From Ailurus styani (taxonomy: Eukaryota; Chordata; Mammalia; Carnivora; Ailuridae), in the NCBI GenBank assembly GCA_002007465.1, contig LNAC01000018.1, positions 7,179,583 through 7,243,582 on the forward strand: 64,000 nt of DNA, read 5' to 3'. The translations under genes were made by a program, and so were the position numbers. Below the pieces are notes generated by a model. The model was not told where the DNA came from. It searched no databases and saw only the letters and a list, made by a program, of their open reading frames with translations. Of the stretch, positions 33,257 through 45,258 are shown one piece after another. Position 1 is the first letter of the stretch. Every line of letters starts with the position of its first letter.

Positions 33257-36200
33257 AGGGGTGTGGTGGGTAAATTCCCTTACATCATCAAAGTGGAGTG
33301 ATTAAAGACTTCTGTTTTTAAAAGAAGAGCTGGAGGGAGAGACAGACAGAACCACTCCTGCACATACTCTGACTCTGAGAAAGGGACAAGCCCTATGGTA
33401 AAGTATCCGATTCAGATAAGGCAAGAGGAAACGAGTTCTATTTTTATTCTGCCATTAAGTCAACATGATTCCTAATAGCAGACAAGAGACAGAACCAAAT
33501 TAAAGCTCTGCTAGTGGAGATGAGGTAATTTTAAGCCTGTCAAAGACCTCACTTGCTGGTTTAGCAGCAATATTCAACTGTGACTGCTGCGCAGGCAATG
33601 CGGCTGCCTCTTGCCCTGAGAAATCCTTGAGGACAAACCCAGCCAATGGCAAACAGGGGAAGGTCAACACTGCTCAAATGGGCATGTCTAAAGCTTCAGA
33701 GAGCAGCTCCCTGGGCAGCAGGAACAGGGCTCTGACTAAACTGGATCCCATTATTTGCTGATGGCTAACTGGATTCTCCAAAGGAAAGGATTACCCAAGC
33801 AGGGCTTCTTGATTTGGTCTCTCAATCCCCAAGGGATCCAGCTGGGCCTTGGGGCCTGGGGACCCTTGTAACCGTTTAAGGAACATTTTGCATGCATGCG
33901 CTGCTTTCTTTGATGATGGTAGTGGGAGGCAGGAAATGGACTTTTAGCTCCAAGGGGTCTGAGGAGGCTAAAATTACGATAGTTATTTGTGGCTAGAGAA
34001 AAAAGGAGAATGGATTGATAAATGATCCTAAATTATTGACGTATCTATATTTTTTTAAAATAAGGATCTGAACCGAACAGGACAAAACATTAACAAAGTT
34101 AATTAATGACAGATAGTGGGCATATGGATATTGATGCGGTTTTCCATATTTTTAAGCCTTTTCTAAAGTAAAACTGAAATACACAAATCAGCCAAAAAAG
34201 TTAAGAATCTTTGGCTCTAAGATAGTTAAACTGAACAAAGCGAAAGCATCATAATTTCCCCCACATTTTTATGTGCCTATGTTTAAGAAAAGCAGCTCAC
34301 TAAAGAAGCTCCCTGAACCTCCTTGTACCACCTGAAAGCGACCTCAATTTATTTCTGTAAAATTGCTAGACACCGTCTCCAAACCTTAGTTTGTACCTTT
34401 CCTCTTCCTCCTTTTGTAAGTATTGGGACAACGATCTAGCCTTTCTTCAGCTTCCAGGAATCTTACGAGCTCTCTTTGATTAATTAAAAAAAAGAGGTCA
34501 CCTTTACAAGAGATCCGAGTGGACGATCCTTAGATATCCCATTACAGCTTACAGTTAGGTTGCCTTTCTTTGTAGAATGGAGATGCTGTAGCCATCCTAT
34601 TTACTCATGGTCCTCTCAGGAAGAATGAGAGAATGAAGAGGCAAACAGAATAGGGTGTGTGTGCATGTGTGTGAGGGAGAGAATCACTAGTTTTTTTAAC
34701 TGCTTCTTGATTCATCCCCCTCAAACAGTTCATCTAAGCATCTGAAATGAACACGAAGTTTCCGTTTATGTATCTCTGTTTTCCCTATTTCTTGCTGGGT
34801 TCTCCGCCAGCGCTGTGGCCCCTGGGCATGAAATATTCCTTACTCTTGGCCTCATGTTAGCCCAGATTTCTTCCCAGTCGGCCTGGGAGCAAGAATTAGG
34901 GCTAACAACATGAGACATGAACTTATTCTCAGCTGCAGGCCCAAGAAAACCACAAATGTCCACAGTGCGGGTGAGAAGAATGCCATTCCAGGGCTCCTGC
35001 AATTTTCAGTTATGAACTTGTATTTTTCCTACGGTTATGAAAATCCCCTGGAAAGGCTTGTTCTTTCTTGCTGTATATATATATATATTTTTTTAGAAAA
35101 TAACCTCCAACGAGGATGACTAGCTTTTTAAAGAGACAAAAATAAGTATATGAACAAATACATGTATGATGCTAATTTATTCCTATTTCCCTGGAAGTCA
35201 GAACCATCAGCCCATGTCATCAAGAGGCAAAAACATCCTTGCAAAAGAGACAAATCCTGCATGTTTTGTGAAATTTCAGTGCCATTCACCTTTTCTTTCT
35301 ATTACTGCTTTCATTTTAGCACTGGCTACCTTCACACCAGGTACAGCTATGGGGAAACGGGACAGGTTTCTCTTTCTACCAAGATTATGGGTCACAATGA
35401 TGATGATTGTACGGAAAGACGAAAAGAAACGCAGATAGCAGGCTTTTAACGGACACATCCACCATCCAAGTTTGTAACACAGAAGGCTTAAGAGTCCTGT
35501 TTCTCTAATAAATACAAACAAGGATTCCTAATGGAAAACCGATCAGCTCATTGGAGTAGCCACCCGGGAAGGTCATCTGCTCTAAAGGGCTACTGCTCTT
35601 GCCAGGCCCAGAAGAAGGGAGTGGCTGCTCCCCGTCTTGTCAGCCTCTGGCCCCCACAGTTAAAACTCCCCAAAACACGTGATGGGGAGCTTCCATGCAG
35701 CAAGTGTCCTTCTTTCTGTTCAAGAAAAACCTGATGAAGATCCTTAGGGCTGATCCTGACAGAATCTTTCAGTGGCCATAAAGCTGGGGTCTCTGAATGT
35801 GTGCACTGGGAACAGCTCCTACGTCTTCTCTAATGTTCATGGAGGCGCTGGATCCCTTGGCCTCTTCTTGGGCAAAGAGGCCAACCACCCACCCACCCCT
35901 CCTGGAAGCCCTGTCTCCTTTTGTTCGCCCAGGCAAGGTGGGCATGGAGAGGAGGGGTCGGGGGGAGAGGAAGTGCTTTGGTGGATGCGGCCCCTGGGTC
36001 CCAGGTAGTGGCAAAGGGTTGAAAGTCGGCTTGAGGTCAGGGAGAGGACCCTGTGAAGGCTCCACTTTGTTTCCCTGCTGGGGAAACTTCCTGTGCACTG
36101 GCCCCTGACCCTCCTCATGAGCGCAGAACGCCTCTCCCAGACAGAAGTCGTCTTGTTGCTGGAGAGTGAAATGGGAGCCCGTGACTCCATCAAACACCCT

Positions 36201-37149
36201 AAAGGCTGTTGCCTCCTTTTTATCCAGGTTTGCGGATCTGTCAGATGCACAGCTGCAGGGGGACCGCTCTGCGGGGACTCTCCTCTTAAATGGCTCATCA
36301 AGGGCCAAGGTGGAGAGTGCCAACCTGAGGGCTGCGCCTGGACCCACGGGCGCTGGGTGAGTTAGCCGCCCTGCACAGATCCTGGTGCAGGGGCCAGAAG
36401 CAACACGGTCCACCCAAGAAATGGAGCTGGGGAAAAGGGGCAAAATGAGGACCCCTCATCTGAATGAAGAAGAAAATCCCAGTCTCCCTTCTTCCAACAA
36501 ACGAGTAAGAAAAAGGCGTGTGAGACAGAAAGCAGGACAGGAAACGGGCAGCATGTGGGCAGAATTCAATGAAGTGTGTGCAGCAAATGTGAGTGCAGCC
36601 ACGGAGCCCGGGGCTTCTGACCCCCTCACTGAATCCTTAACTGTTCAACACCTCAAAACTCAAGTCGAGGATCAGACGGTAGTCACGTGGCTCTTTACAT
36701 GACAGAGGGGGCATCTGGACGCAAAGCTTCGAAACCTAAGCCTACCACTGTTTCTGCTGTAACTTCTCATTTTCAGATAGAACAGCGTTCTCCGTGACTA
36801 AGACTACTGTCCCATCAAGAAAGAAAAAACCGTTCTGGAGGCCTTGCTGGCTTCATTTTTCTGCAAAGCATGCTCACAGACTGAACACTTTAAGTATGTT
36901 CCAACACAGAAGGTGGGCTTGGCTGGAGAGGCTTGGGGCCGTGAACGCTGACCGGCCAAGATGTTCCTTTCCTGGCCCTCATGCAATATGCTTTCTGTTC
37001 ACAGAATTCAGTTTTGGGAACTCGATGTCAGTAACCCCAGACTGCCTCCTCGCACAGAAGATACACTTTCACACGGACCACGCTTAACCTGGGCGAAGAA
37101 TAAAAGCACTGATCCCTTAAGTGACCTAAAATGTGTAACATCAGGAGGT

Positions 37150-37425
37150 AATTTAATTTTTAAAAATTTTTAAAATTTAAATGCAATTTAATTTACATAT
37201 AGTGTATTATTAGTTTCAGGGATATAGAATTTGGTGATTCATCAGTTGCATAGAATACCCAGTGCTCATTCATCCAGTGCCCTCCTGAATGCCCATCACC
37301 CAGTTACATCATTCCCCACCCCCTTCCCCTCCAGCAACCCTCAGATTGTTCCCTATAGTTAAGAGTCTTTGATGGTTTGCGTCTGTCTCTGTTTTTGTCT
37401 TATTTTATTTTTCCTTCTCTTCAAA
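37150..37425 (-). repeat. L1 3' UTR fragment (carnivore type)
   Basis: Read on the plus strand it is the antisense of a carnivore L1 3' end: 'tagtgtattattagtttcag', 'gtgattcatcagttgcatag', 'caatgcc'-type spacing words 'cctgaatgcccatcacccag', 'cccctccagcaaccctcaga' and 'tagttaagagtctttgatgg'. The A/T-rich left end is the reversed 3' terminus. Confidence 0.88.
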
Positions 37426-37469
37426 GGTAATTTAATTTGAAGGTTGGCAGCGAAATGCAAGAATGAACA

Positions 37470-37640
37470 TGGGGCTGGAGACAGTAAGAATTGGAATTGG
37501 GTCCCAGGTCTGTCCTAGTAGCTAGGTGACCTCAACCAAGGGCCCAAACTTCTCCGGATCCTTCCTTTGCCCTGCTAGCCTCATGCGGTAGTGCAAGGAC
37601 AAAATGAAAACTTTCAGTGCCCGGCAAATGAAAGGCTTAC
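37470..37640 (+). repeat. MIR-like SINE remnant
   Basis: 'attgggtcccaggtctgtcc' with 'tagctaggtgacctcaacca' and 'gggcccaaacttctccggat' follows forward MIR order. It is heavily mutated. Confidence 0.5.
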
Positions 37641-38514
37641 AGTTCTCTGTGGCCTGTTGAACCTTTTTTTTTTTTTTTTTAATAGGTTTGGGAAGGAGCA
37701 AACAGTGATGGAATGTGGGACTTCATCAATTCTCTTCTGGGGTTATCTCTGACTCCTGGTCAAATTCTCTTGGGGCCTCCCCTGGACCTCCCATGCTTCT
37801 AAATGTAGTTACGGGACTCGACAGAGATAGACATACAGCAACTTGGGTGTGCACGGTCTGGCCCTTAGGACTGCAGGGAGCCAAGCCACCCTAAGAACCG
37901 GGATTGTCAGTGGAAGCCTGAGACTTCCCTGGGGACAGTCCCCTAGCCATGACCACCGCATCTCCCCACCCCCCACACTGGCATCCTATCAGCCTTCTTT
38001 CCCAGCTCCATGTGGGCATTTCCAGACATCAGAGGGAGGGAAACATTCTCGCTGTGGTCTAAGATATTCAATCAAGGACTGGATGAAGTCACAAGAGGCT
38101 GGTGGGTCACCAGCAGCACTGGTGATGTGTTTCCTTAACTTGTCATGGAGCCTGGAGTGGCTCCTTTTGGAGCATTCCCTGTCCTCGAAGGATACACTGG
38201 GCTCTTCCTAACAGGATCTCCCAACATTGTCTCAGTGGTGGCTTTGCCTGTCCCACACTCCTGCATGCTATTTTTGCCTCTTTGGTGCAGAGAGCTAGGC
38301 TCTCCTGGATGCTAGCTACAACTTCTTCTGGACCCTTCTTTCATCTCAGTGTGCTGGAGCAATGCGAAGCCAGACACTTTCCAGCTCAGTCCAGCCCCAG
38401 ACTCACAAGTGGAGCCTGCAGTGTTCTACGAGGTATTTTCCTGAGGAAACGATGGTCTGCAAGTGACTTAGCTCTTGCCCAGCCCTGGCCCAGCCGGCCG
38501 ACGCCCCTCCTCAC

Positions 38515-38622
38515 CACCAACACGTGCTCAAGAAGGTCCAGGTAGCCGAGGGTGCACTCTGTCCCGTACCGCAAGGCTCTGGTGCGCACCTCTTCGCTGA
38601 CGTCAGGGTGGAAGGATGCTTG
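38515..38622 (-). CDS. TLN2: Talin-2 exon: R12
   Basis: The 108-nt exon gives 36 residues in phase 0 (about 2222-2257). It starts QASFHPDVSEEVRTRALRYG and ends LGYLDLLEHVLV. It contributes helices of rod bundle R12, beside the actin-binding R13. The acceptor is 'ctctctccag' before CAA and the donor GTG|gtgagg. No defects are seen. Confidence 0.98.
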
Positions 38623-41600
38623 CTGGAGAGAGAAAGGAATGTGGACATCTTAAGACAGGAAGAGCCAGCTGGTGAACAGGCCAAGGACTGGGGGCAGTCA
38701 CCTTCCCAGTAGCGCAGAGTAGCCCTGCACCCACAGGTAGGAGACCTTGATTCTAGAATCCCCTCTGCCTTGCCCTCAGTGACCTCCCTGAGAAACTTTC
38801 CCTGATTCTCTAGAGAGAGAAGGTAGCGTCCCTCCATGCTCTCCTCCACAGTAAGTTCTCGGACAGTGTTTTGTGTCTTGCCTTTCTCAGTACCCTGGAG
38901 CCAGATAAAAGCACAGGAATCAGGTCCCTCTTTCCATCCATTCTCCCTGCCTCCTTTTACTGAAATGTAAGAAATCCAGTAAAGATTCATGATTAAGGCT
39001 CGAAGCAGGAGATCTGCCATGCTGGGGTCTGCCTGCCTTTCTCCAGCAGCAGAATGGGTCCTAAAGCCCCTCTCTGTCCACAGGCTGATCCGACTCAGGT
39101 CCTCGCTCGCTGGCCTGACCACGCTGCCTCACAGTGTCTCCCACCCAGGGCCCTCTGGCTCCTGGGAAACTTCAGAGAATAGGCTCCCACTGCCCTCAGA
39201 GGGGCCATAACTGACTCATCTCACATTATACATGGTGAGATAAGCAAACAAGGGCAAATGGCTAATAGATGATCCTGTGCCTTTTTTTTTTTTTTTTTGG
39301 CACTTGTGACCTGTTGGTTTCATTCATTCCTGATATAGCAGATGGCACACCCATTCACAGGGTTACCAGATTAATTACAGTTAACCTGGTTACATCTGAA
39401 CTTTGAATAATCAATATAGAATTTTTAATGTAAGTCTGAGAAACCCTATTTTTTATTTGCTAAACCGGGCAACCCTACCCAGTCTGCCTTCAGAAAGAAC
39501 TTGGGACTGACAAGAACAGCTAAAAGAGAAAACTCCAAATCAGTCACAAATCAGGACACACAGGAATCACACATTAGGATAAAAAGGCAAAGTGGAGGGG
39601 AATAGTGACTAGTCTTCCTGTTTGTTCCACTCCAGAGGACTGGAGAGTGCTGGTGGGACCGCCTGTGGGCTCTCCCCTCACCCGCCCCCCATCACACCCT
39701 TGAAGGGTGGGGATGATCTGAGCGGCCAGCATCTATCCTTTCTGAGCTCAGTGTTGCCCGTCTGAGGACCCACGGGCCATGCCTGTAACCACAGCCGTGT
39801 TTTACTTGTCCTTGCTCCCCTGGGTTTCCACGTGGGAGGACGGAGCCCAAGTCTGGAGGAAGACACAGGCGATGATGCTACCGAGTGTCACCTCCAGTGG
39901 GCACTGTGGAAGACCCCCATTTAGACTTGCGTGGGGACTGGGGGTGTGCCCTCTTGTTCCCTGCTGGCGGCTTTCACTTCGCAGAACTATTTGGGAGATC
40001 CAGGCAGCAAGAATTAAAATGTCACAACATCTGACGAATTCTGCTCCTGGGAGTCCTGCCTAAGATTATCCAAAGCATAGAAAAAACAGGTACGCCCAAA
40101 GATGTTCATGGCAATAGAGTTTAAAGTACAGATAAAAAATGCAGATAACCTAAATATCTGAGAACAGGGTAAGATTACATTCATTCACAGAGTATTTGTG
40201 GTCATTAAGGACTCCATTATTATAACGGCAATGCAACACAGAGCCACCTGACATTAGTTGTAACAGTTGATTATATTGTATCTAATGCAGACATACGTAG
40301 GCACATGAAAGTAAGTCAAGAAACAGATGGGAGACTTAACTTGGGGTGTAGGGAAACCCCTGTCTCCACCTGAGGAATTAGTGTAATCTTCTCTTCCTGA
40401 GAAAATAAGCCAGTAGGTAACTTACTGCACTTTCATTTTTGGCCTAGGCACCCTGTTCTTCCCCAAAGACAGTGCTCCAATATGGCAACTTGGCCCTCTG
40501 CCTGGATATAAAGGTTTCCACCACTAGGTATTCCTGGTTTTCTATATATTCCTTATTGCACGCTCTTTCTGGCAAGCTGCCTCATTTCCATTCTGCGAAA
40601 GGAAGGGGACCAAAGGAAATGCAAATGTCAGTAAGTCTGCTGAATAAGTCCTATCCCAGTCGGAGTCTCAGTGCTCAGCACTGACTCTTGTCATCCACAT
40701 CTGGCTCTGAGGTATGAAGCTCTGGCTGTTATTCTGTCCTGCGAAGTCAGGACGGCCCGCTCTGGGGGCAGGGCAACAGAGAGGAGCAGAGGCCCGGCGA
40801 ACGGCACCTGTACTGGGACCCTTGCCCTCCTCCCCTAAGAACAGGGGTATGTGTATCACGGATAGACTTGAAAATCTGAGCTGTCCCCTTCCATTCCCAC
40901 CTCAGTCCATTTAACTTCCCCTTTTCATTTACATTTGTAACGTGGAGACAAAGCACTGGCCACTGGTTAACCTCAGTGTCCTTAAGCATTCACGGCTAGG
41001 AGGCCACGGGCAGCAGGGGACCGGGTTTCAGTTCTCTTTCTGAGAGTAAAGAGCTGTGGGCCCACGGTCATGCCACTTAATCTCGTCAAGGCTGTTTCAC
41101 CATCCATCAGATTAGGATCATTCCCCTTGCCCTTCCCATCTGGGATCAAAAGACAGAACCTTCAGGAGAGCCTTCCACGACTATAAGGCATGCTGCATGC
41201 ACACCGTGGTGGCATTCAGGCCTGTCTTGCTAAGTAAGGATTATTCTCTGATGGATGCTGTAACCCCTCTGGGAGTTGTCACTTCTGACAGGGCAGATTC
41301 CACAAAGGACATCCTAACTGCAAATACCTGTAGCCTCAGGAGGGTCTCAACGCCCTGGCCCAGTACACGTGGCCCCCCTGTGAAAGCGTCCCTCCCACCT
41401 TGCCACGCTCTTCCCCTCCTCCCGACCCCCCTATGCTCTGCTCTCACACAGCCGTCCCTTCAGGCCGGCTGCCTCACCCCCCCGGCTGCCCAGTTAGCTC
41501 TACTTGCCCTGAGGAGCCCCTGAGGGGCCCTCAGTTGGACCTGGCACCAGCTGTCCCGCACAACTGACTTCACCACAAAGAATGGCCCTGTCTCCTCAGA

Positions 41601-42387
41601 CTCCAAGCTGCCGCAGCTGCTTTTGAGACTTCTGTGACTCTTCTCCACCTGCTCACTCTGGTCGGGGGTTATTAATCAATCACTGAGTCCCTGGGACACT
41701 GCCGTCCCTAGAATGGTGAAGGTCTGGGGTGGGGTGCTCAACGGGGGATGGGGGCCCTTATAGCTCACCTTCTTTAGAGATAAAGAAATAAAACTTGTAA
41801 AACTCAGGTCCCACCAGCTCTCTCACCGAGGATGGGCTCAGGGCAGCCACCCCCTTTGTCTAGCCAAGGATCAGTGGACTTTCTGCAAAACGTCTGGCAC
41901 AGATAGGAAAAAGGCAGTTTCCCAATGTTCTATTCTGTTCTTCCAACTCACGTCCTCACCCAGTTAGGGCAGCACCCCCTCCCAGCACAGAATGCTGGCC
42001 GCCAGAGGCAGGAAAGGGGGTGAGCAGAAGCGGGAGGTGATTTTCGTTCAGAGGGCCAGGAACAATATGCTACAGGCCCTCTTCACCTCTATCAGAATGG
42101 CCTCCCCTATACCCTCCCTAAGGCGTCCTGCCTGCTCAGGAAGAGGAGATATGGGAGGGTTAGTCCGCAGACCAGCACCATCCCCTCTCAAACATAAAAC
42201 TAGCCTCGACAGTCATTTCCCCGGGGCTGGTGGTGCACACCTCCAGCACGCACTTCCTTACGGAGCCTAAGGTATGGAGCTGCTCCCTTCTCCAGATGGC
42301 CGGCCCCTCCCCTTCTCCAGACTACACCAAAAATCCAGTCACAACAGAGCACCACCGATCCGTCCAAAACAACGCCAGGGTCTCTAC
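38623..42387 (-). other. TLN2 intron
   Basis: This 3765 nt intron contains a T-run at about 39282-39298 and an A/T-rich L1-like segment (about 40030-40330). Otherwise it is C-rich unique sequence without a recognisable gene (39600-40000 and 40700-42300). Confidence 0.8.
40030..40330 (+). repeat. Possible old L1M 3' segment
   Basis: 'gatgttcatggcaatagagt', 'gcagataacctaaatatctg' and 'catctgacgaattctgctcc' recall the 3' region of old mammalian L1 elements. The match is loose and the limits are guessed. Confidence 0.35.
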
Positions 42388-42573
42388 CTTACAAGCCGTC
42401 AGCATATCGGACACGGCCTTCCGGCTCAGGTTGGCGGTGGCGATCACGTCCTCCTGTCTGCATGAGTTCCCCGCGGCCACGGCTTTGGCGGTCGCCATGG
42501 TGATGCCTTTCGTCATCCTGATCGATTCTTCAGGTGATGAGGTCTTTTCAGGTACCTCTTTGGACTGGAACAC
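42388..42573 (-). CDS. TLN2: Talin-2 exon: first helices of R12
   Basis: This is the longest exon here: 186 nt, 62 residues, phase 0 (about 2160-2221). It begins VFQSKEVPEKTSSPEESIRM, runs through TKGITMATAKAVAAGNSCRQ and ends KAVSDMLTACK. The Ser/Pro/Glu-rich start is a loop before the R12 helices. The acceptor is 'aacttccag' before GTG and the donor AAG|gtagag, which lacks G at +5 and is weaker than average. Confidence 0.98.
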
Positions 42574-44814
42574 CTGGAAGTTAGAAATACAGCAGGTGAA
42601 GGAAAAAAAAAACCCCAACCCCAAAAAAGGAAGGACGAAAAATAATTTATTCTTCTCTGACCAGGCTGCCGCTCACTGTCTGAGAATGGAGCCAGCCACA
42701 GGAAGAAACCGTCAAATGGCAGGAAATTAGAAATTTAATTTGAGTAATAGTATTCTCGCTTTCAAGATTCTAGCACAGATAAGCCATGCACACCTGTATT
42801 GGAGCATTCCCGGCCCCGAGACGCTGGGGGGTGAGAGAGACAGGTCTACGCACCAACACACAGCCACTGGGTATGTGCAAACTCTCCTGGGGCAGGTGGT
42901 CACATGGCTTCCCCGTTCTCGCCCCCTCCCCGCCGGGCCTTCAGCAGCTCCCAGAAGCTCCGCAGTTCTGAAGCCGGCTCCTGCTCAGGACGGACCCTGC
43001 ATGGCTCCCTGTGGACTCCCTTCTCCCTCTCTGACAGGGTGTGGGGCTGGGGGAAACGGGGCGTTCGGTTTCTTCTATTCTTAGCCCGTCTTACAAATAT
43101 AACTGCATAATTGTGCGGAGGCGTTCGTGTCGAGTGAGCCACAGTGACACTGTGAATTATTTAAAACCACACACGCGCACGCACGCACACACACACCCCT
43201 TTAGAGAAGCTGAAATAAATTAACCATGGTAAGTGAATATCCCACTTTCAAATTCCACCTGTCAGTCAAGGCAGCCATTTCTACTTCGAGCCCATCTGTC
43301 TCGCCTCTCTCACATGAGTGACTGGTGCCAGGGCTGTATGTTCAATGTGCAGCTGTCCCCGGCAAGGAGGACTCCTGCCCTAGTTGGGGCCGCTCTGTCT
43401 TCAGCCCATGCAACCACCTTTGAGCCAGGTAGATTTTCCTGGGGCAAAGGGGAGAGCCCAGCCAGCAGCCCTGCCACGGGTTAGGCAGCATCAAACATCA
43501 CCATCCCCCCTAGAAATGGGCAGCTCCAATTAAGCGGAATGCTAAAGTGGCACGGATGCCATGTGTATGGAGCCCTTCACACTCATGTGGCCCACGTGGC
43601 ACATGCTCCTTTGGAAATTTCCTATGTCCATAGAAACCCATAACCTGTGGCAATGCCTGACCACACTGGTACGCGGAGGCTGACCATGTGTAACTTCCCA
43701 AGAGAGCTCCGAATTTCCAGTCTCCTCCATTGCCACCATGAGCCCCACTCACACCTCCCAGAATGTGGGGCCAGACTTCCGATAAGAAGCATGTAGCTGA
43801 TGTGAGCAGGTGAGCATCGGGCAGTAAGCAGGGTTTGAGGACACCACCTCCAATTTTTAGTTTCTTCTTTGTGTGAGAACTAAGTGTAATGCCGACCAAG
43901 ACTGATTTCACCAAAAACAGGACAAGAGAACCCAAGGCTCCACCACCAAACCCCAACAGAACTGCTGGTTTCTCTTGCCGGCCTACAGGGGCTTTCAGCC
44001 TTCCCAGGTGACCCTCTACAGATGCAGAATAACTGGCAGCAGAGGCAGGATACCCCTCCCCGCCCTGAAAGAGAAATTGAATCTGTGATCAGACCTCCTA
44101 GGAGAAAGAAATCTCCATTTGAAACCACTCATTTTCAGCATATTTCTATTTTTAGGGATTGGGATGAGTCAATCCATAACCATCACGGGATCAAAAGAAT
44201 AGGAACCGTATCTAGATCACAGAAACACCAGGACACCCTCACTCTATGATGTTGGAACAAGGCAAGAAAGAACGCACGGTCCATCTCTCTGGGATCACAA
44301 GGATCACCAGCAGAAGGACACTGAATTTTAAAGGCAAGTGTCTCAGGTAAAGGCATCCAGGTTTCTCTACTAGGGACGCTCTAAGCCCAGAACCTGTAGG
44401 TGTGCAGCAGCGTGAGCTGTTGCTGACAACAGTGGGAATGAGGAGGTCCTGTGTGTGGCTCTGTGTTGTACACACACTATTTAGGCCCAAGGTGAGAGCA
44501 GACAGGCATCCTGAGTTTTCCCTTGGCCAGGAATCTTCTGTGATGCTTTTTTTTTTTTCATACTCCGGTTTTAGTGGAATTAAACCTGAATAGTCCTGTA
44601 TGATACATTTTAATTAATTTCTTAATTACAAATCGATTGTGGCCAGACTCTGATGTGGTCAGTTATGCACGGGGCCTCAATTATACAAAGCTAGGGCCTC
44701 CCTAGCTCAGGTGCTCCATGTAAAACCTCTTTCTGCTACAGATCTCAGGAAAGTCTGCTTTGGGGTCCACTCTGGCACAGGGGTGCCCGAGGGAGGTGAT
44801 GGCTGGCTTCTTAC
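42574..44814 (-). other. TLN2 intron with CA/CG repeat
   Basis: This 2241 nt intron includes an interrupted (CA)n/(CG) microsatellite at 43162-43197 ('cacacacgcgcacgcacgca' followed by plain CA units). The rest is unique sequence without SINEs or L1. Nothing in it appears coding. Confidence 0.85.
43162..43197. repeat. CA/CGCA microsatellite
   Basis: It is a purine-pyrimidine alternating tract of about 36 nt mixing CA and CG dinucleotides. Such tracts can adopt Z-DNA under torsion and tend to vary in length. Confidence 0.9.
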
Positions 44815-44931
44815 CGTGAGCTCCTGTTTCATGTACTCGATGGTGGCCTCAAGCGCCCGAGTGCCCCGGGTGGCCTCGTCCTCCACCGCCTTGACAGTCT
44901 TGAGGAGGGAGGTGACATTGGTCACCATCAC
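44815..44931 (-). CDS. TLN2: Talin-2 exon: R11-R12 boundary
   Basis: The 117-nt exon gives 39 residues in phase 0 (about 2121-2159). It starts VMVTNVTSLLKTVKAVEDEA and ends EATIEYMKQELT. It holds the last helix of R11 and the start of R12. The acceptor is 'cttcctatgtag' before GTG and the donor ACG|gtaaga. Confidence 0.98.
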
Positions 44932-45132
44932 CTACATAGGAAGGAGAGGCCAAGAGAAAATGAGGAGCACGCTGAGGTCCACCCCCCATTCCCTTTTGTT
45001 TCAGATGTGACGCCATGAGCAAAACCACTGCGAAGTGAGGAAGGAGCTCGGATGCATACGCTCCCATTATTCTTGCCTCTCTTACTACACATCCCCCTCC
45101 ATGCCTGCCTGAGACGTGGGGCCCCACTCTAC
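44932..45132 (-). other. Short TLN2 intron (201 nt)
   Basis: The intron lies between the R11 exons. It has no repeat, and the C/T-rich stretch before the acceptor is short. Nothing else is seen. Confidence 0.9.
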
Positions 45133-45258
45133 CTTGGCTGCCCCCTTGAGCTGGTACATGGAGGGGTCATCAGCAGGCTTGCTGGCAGCTCCCTTGGTGG
45201 CACCAATCAGATCTGACAGGGCCTTGGCCACGTCTTTGATGGCATTGATCAACACCAC
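45133..45258 (-). CDS. TLN2: Talin-2 exon: R11, vinculin-binding helix
   Basis: The 126-nt exon gives 42 residues in phase 0 (about 2079-2120). It starts VVLINAIKDVAKALSDLIGA and ends PSMYQLKGAAK. The first helix corresponds to talin-1 helix 58, a known vinculin-binding helix in R11; its pattern of buried Leu, Ile and Val is preserved. R11 also belongs to the second integrin-binding region of talin. The donor is AAG|gtagag. Confidence 0.97.

Larger units (their letters stand above)
27703..38514 (-). other. Large repeat-rich TLN2 intron
   Basis: This 10.8 kb intron holds a MIR (about 28600-28790), an old Can-SINE (29184-29275), two old L1 segments (about 29690-31155 and 32440-33256), a solo LTR (about 31208-31985) split by a young Can-SINE, another Can-SINE (32243-32437), an L1 3' UTR fragment (about 37150-37425) and a MIR (about 37470-37640). 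The stretches 33260-37140 and 37700-38500 show no named element. A 224-codon frame at 35769-36443 is discussed among rejected items. Confidence 0.9.

Noticed and set aside
35769..36443. 224-codon frame on the minus strand inside a TLN2 intron
   Set aside because: No recognisable domain, no splice context, and overlapping frames on the other strand of similar quality. It would need conservation or transcript evidence to be taken seriously.
38511..39122. 203-codon minus-strand frame
   Set aside because: Its end overlaps a true talin-2 exon in a different frame; the rest is intron. The real exon is 38515-38622.
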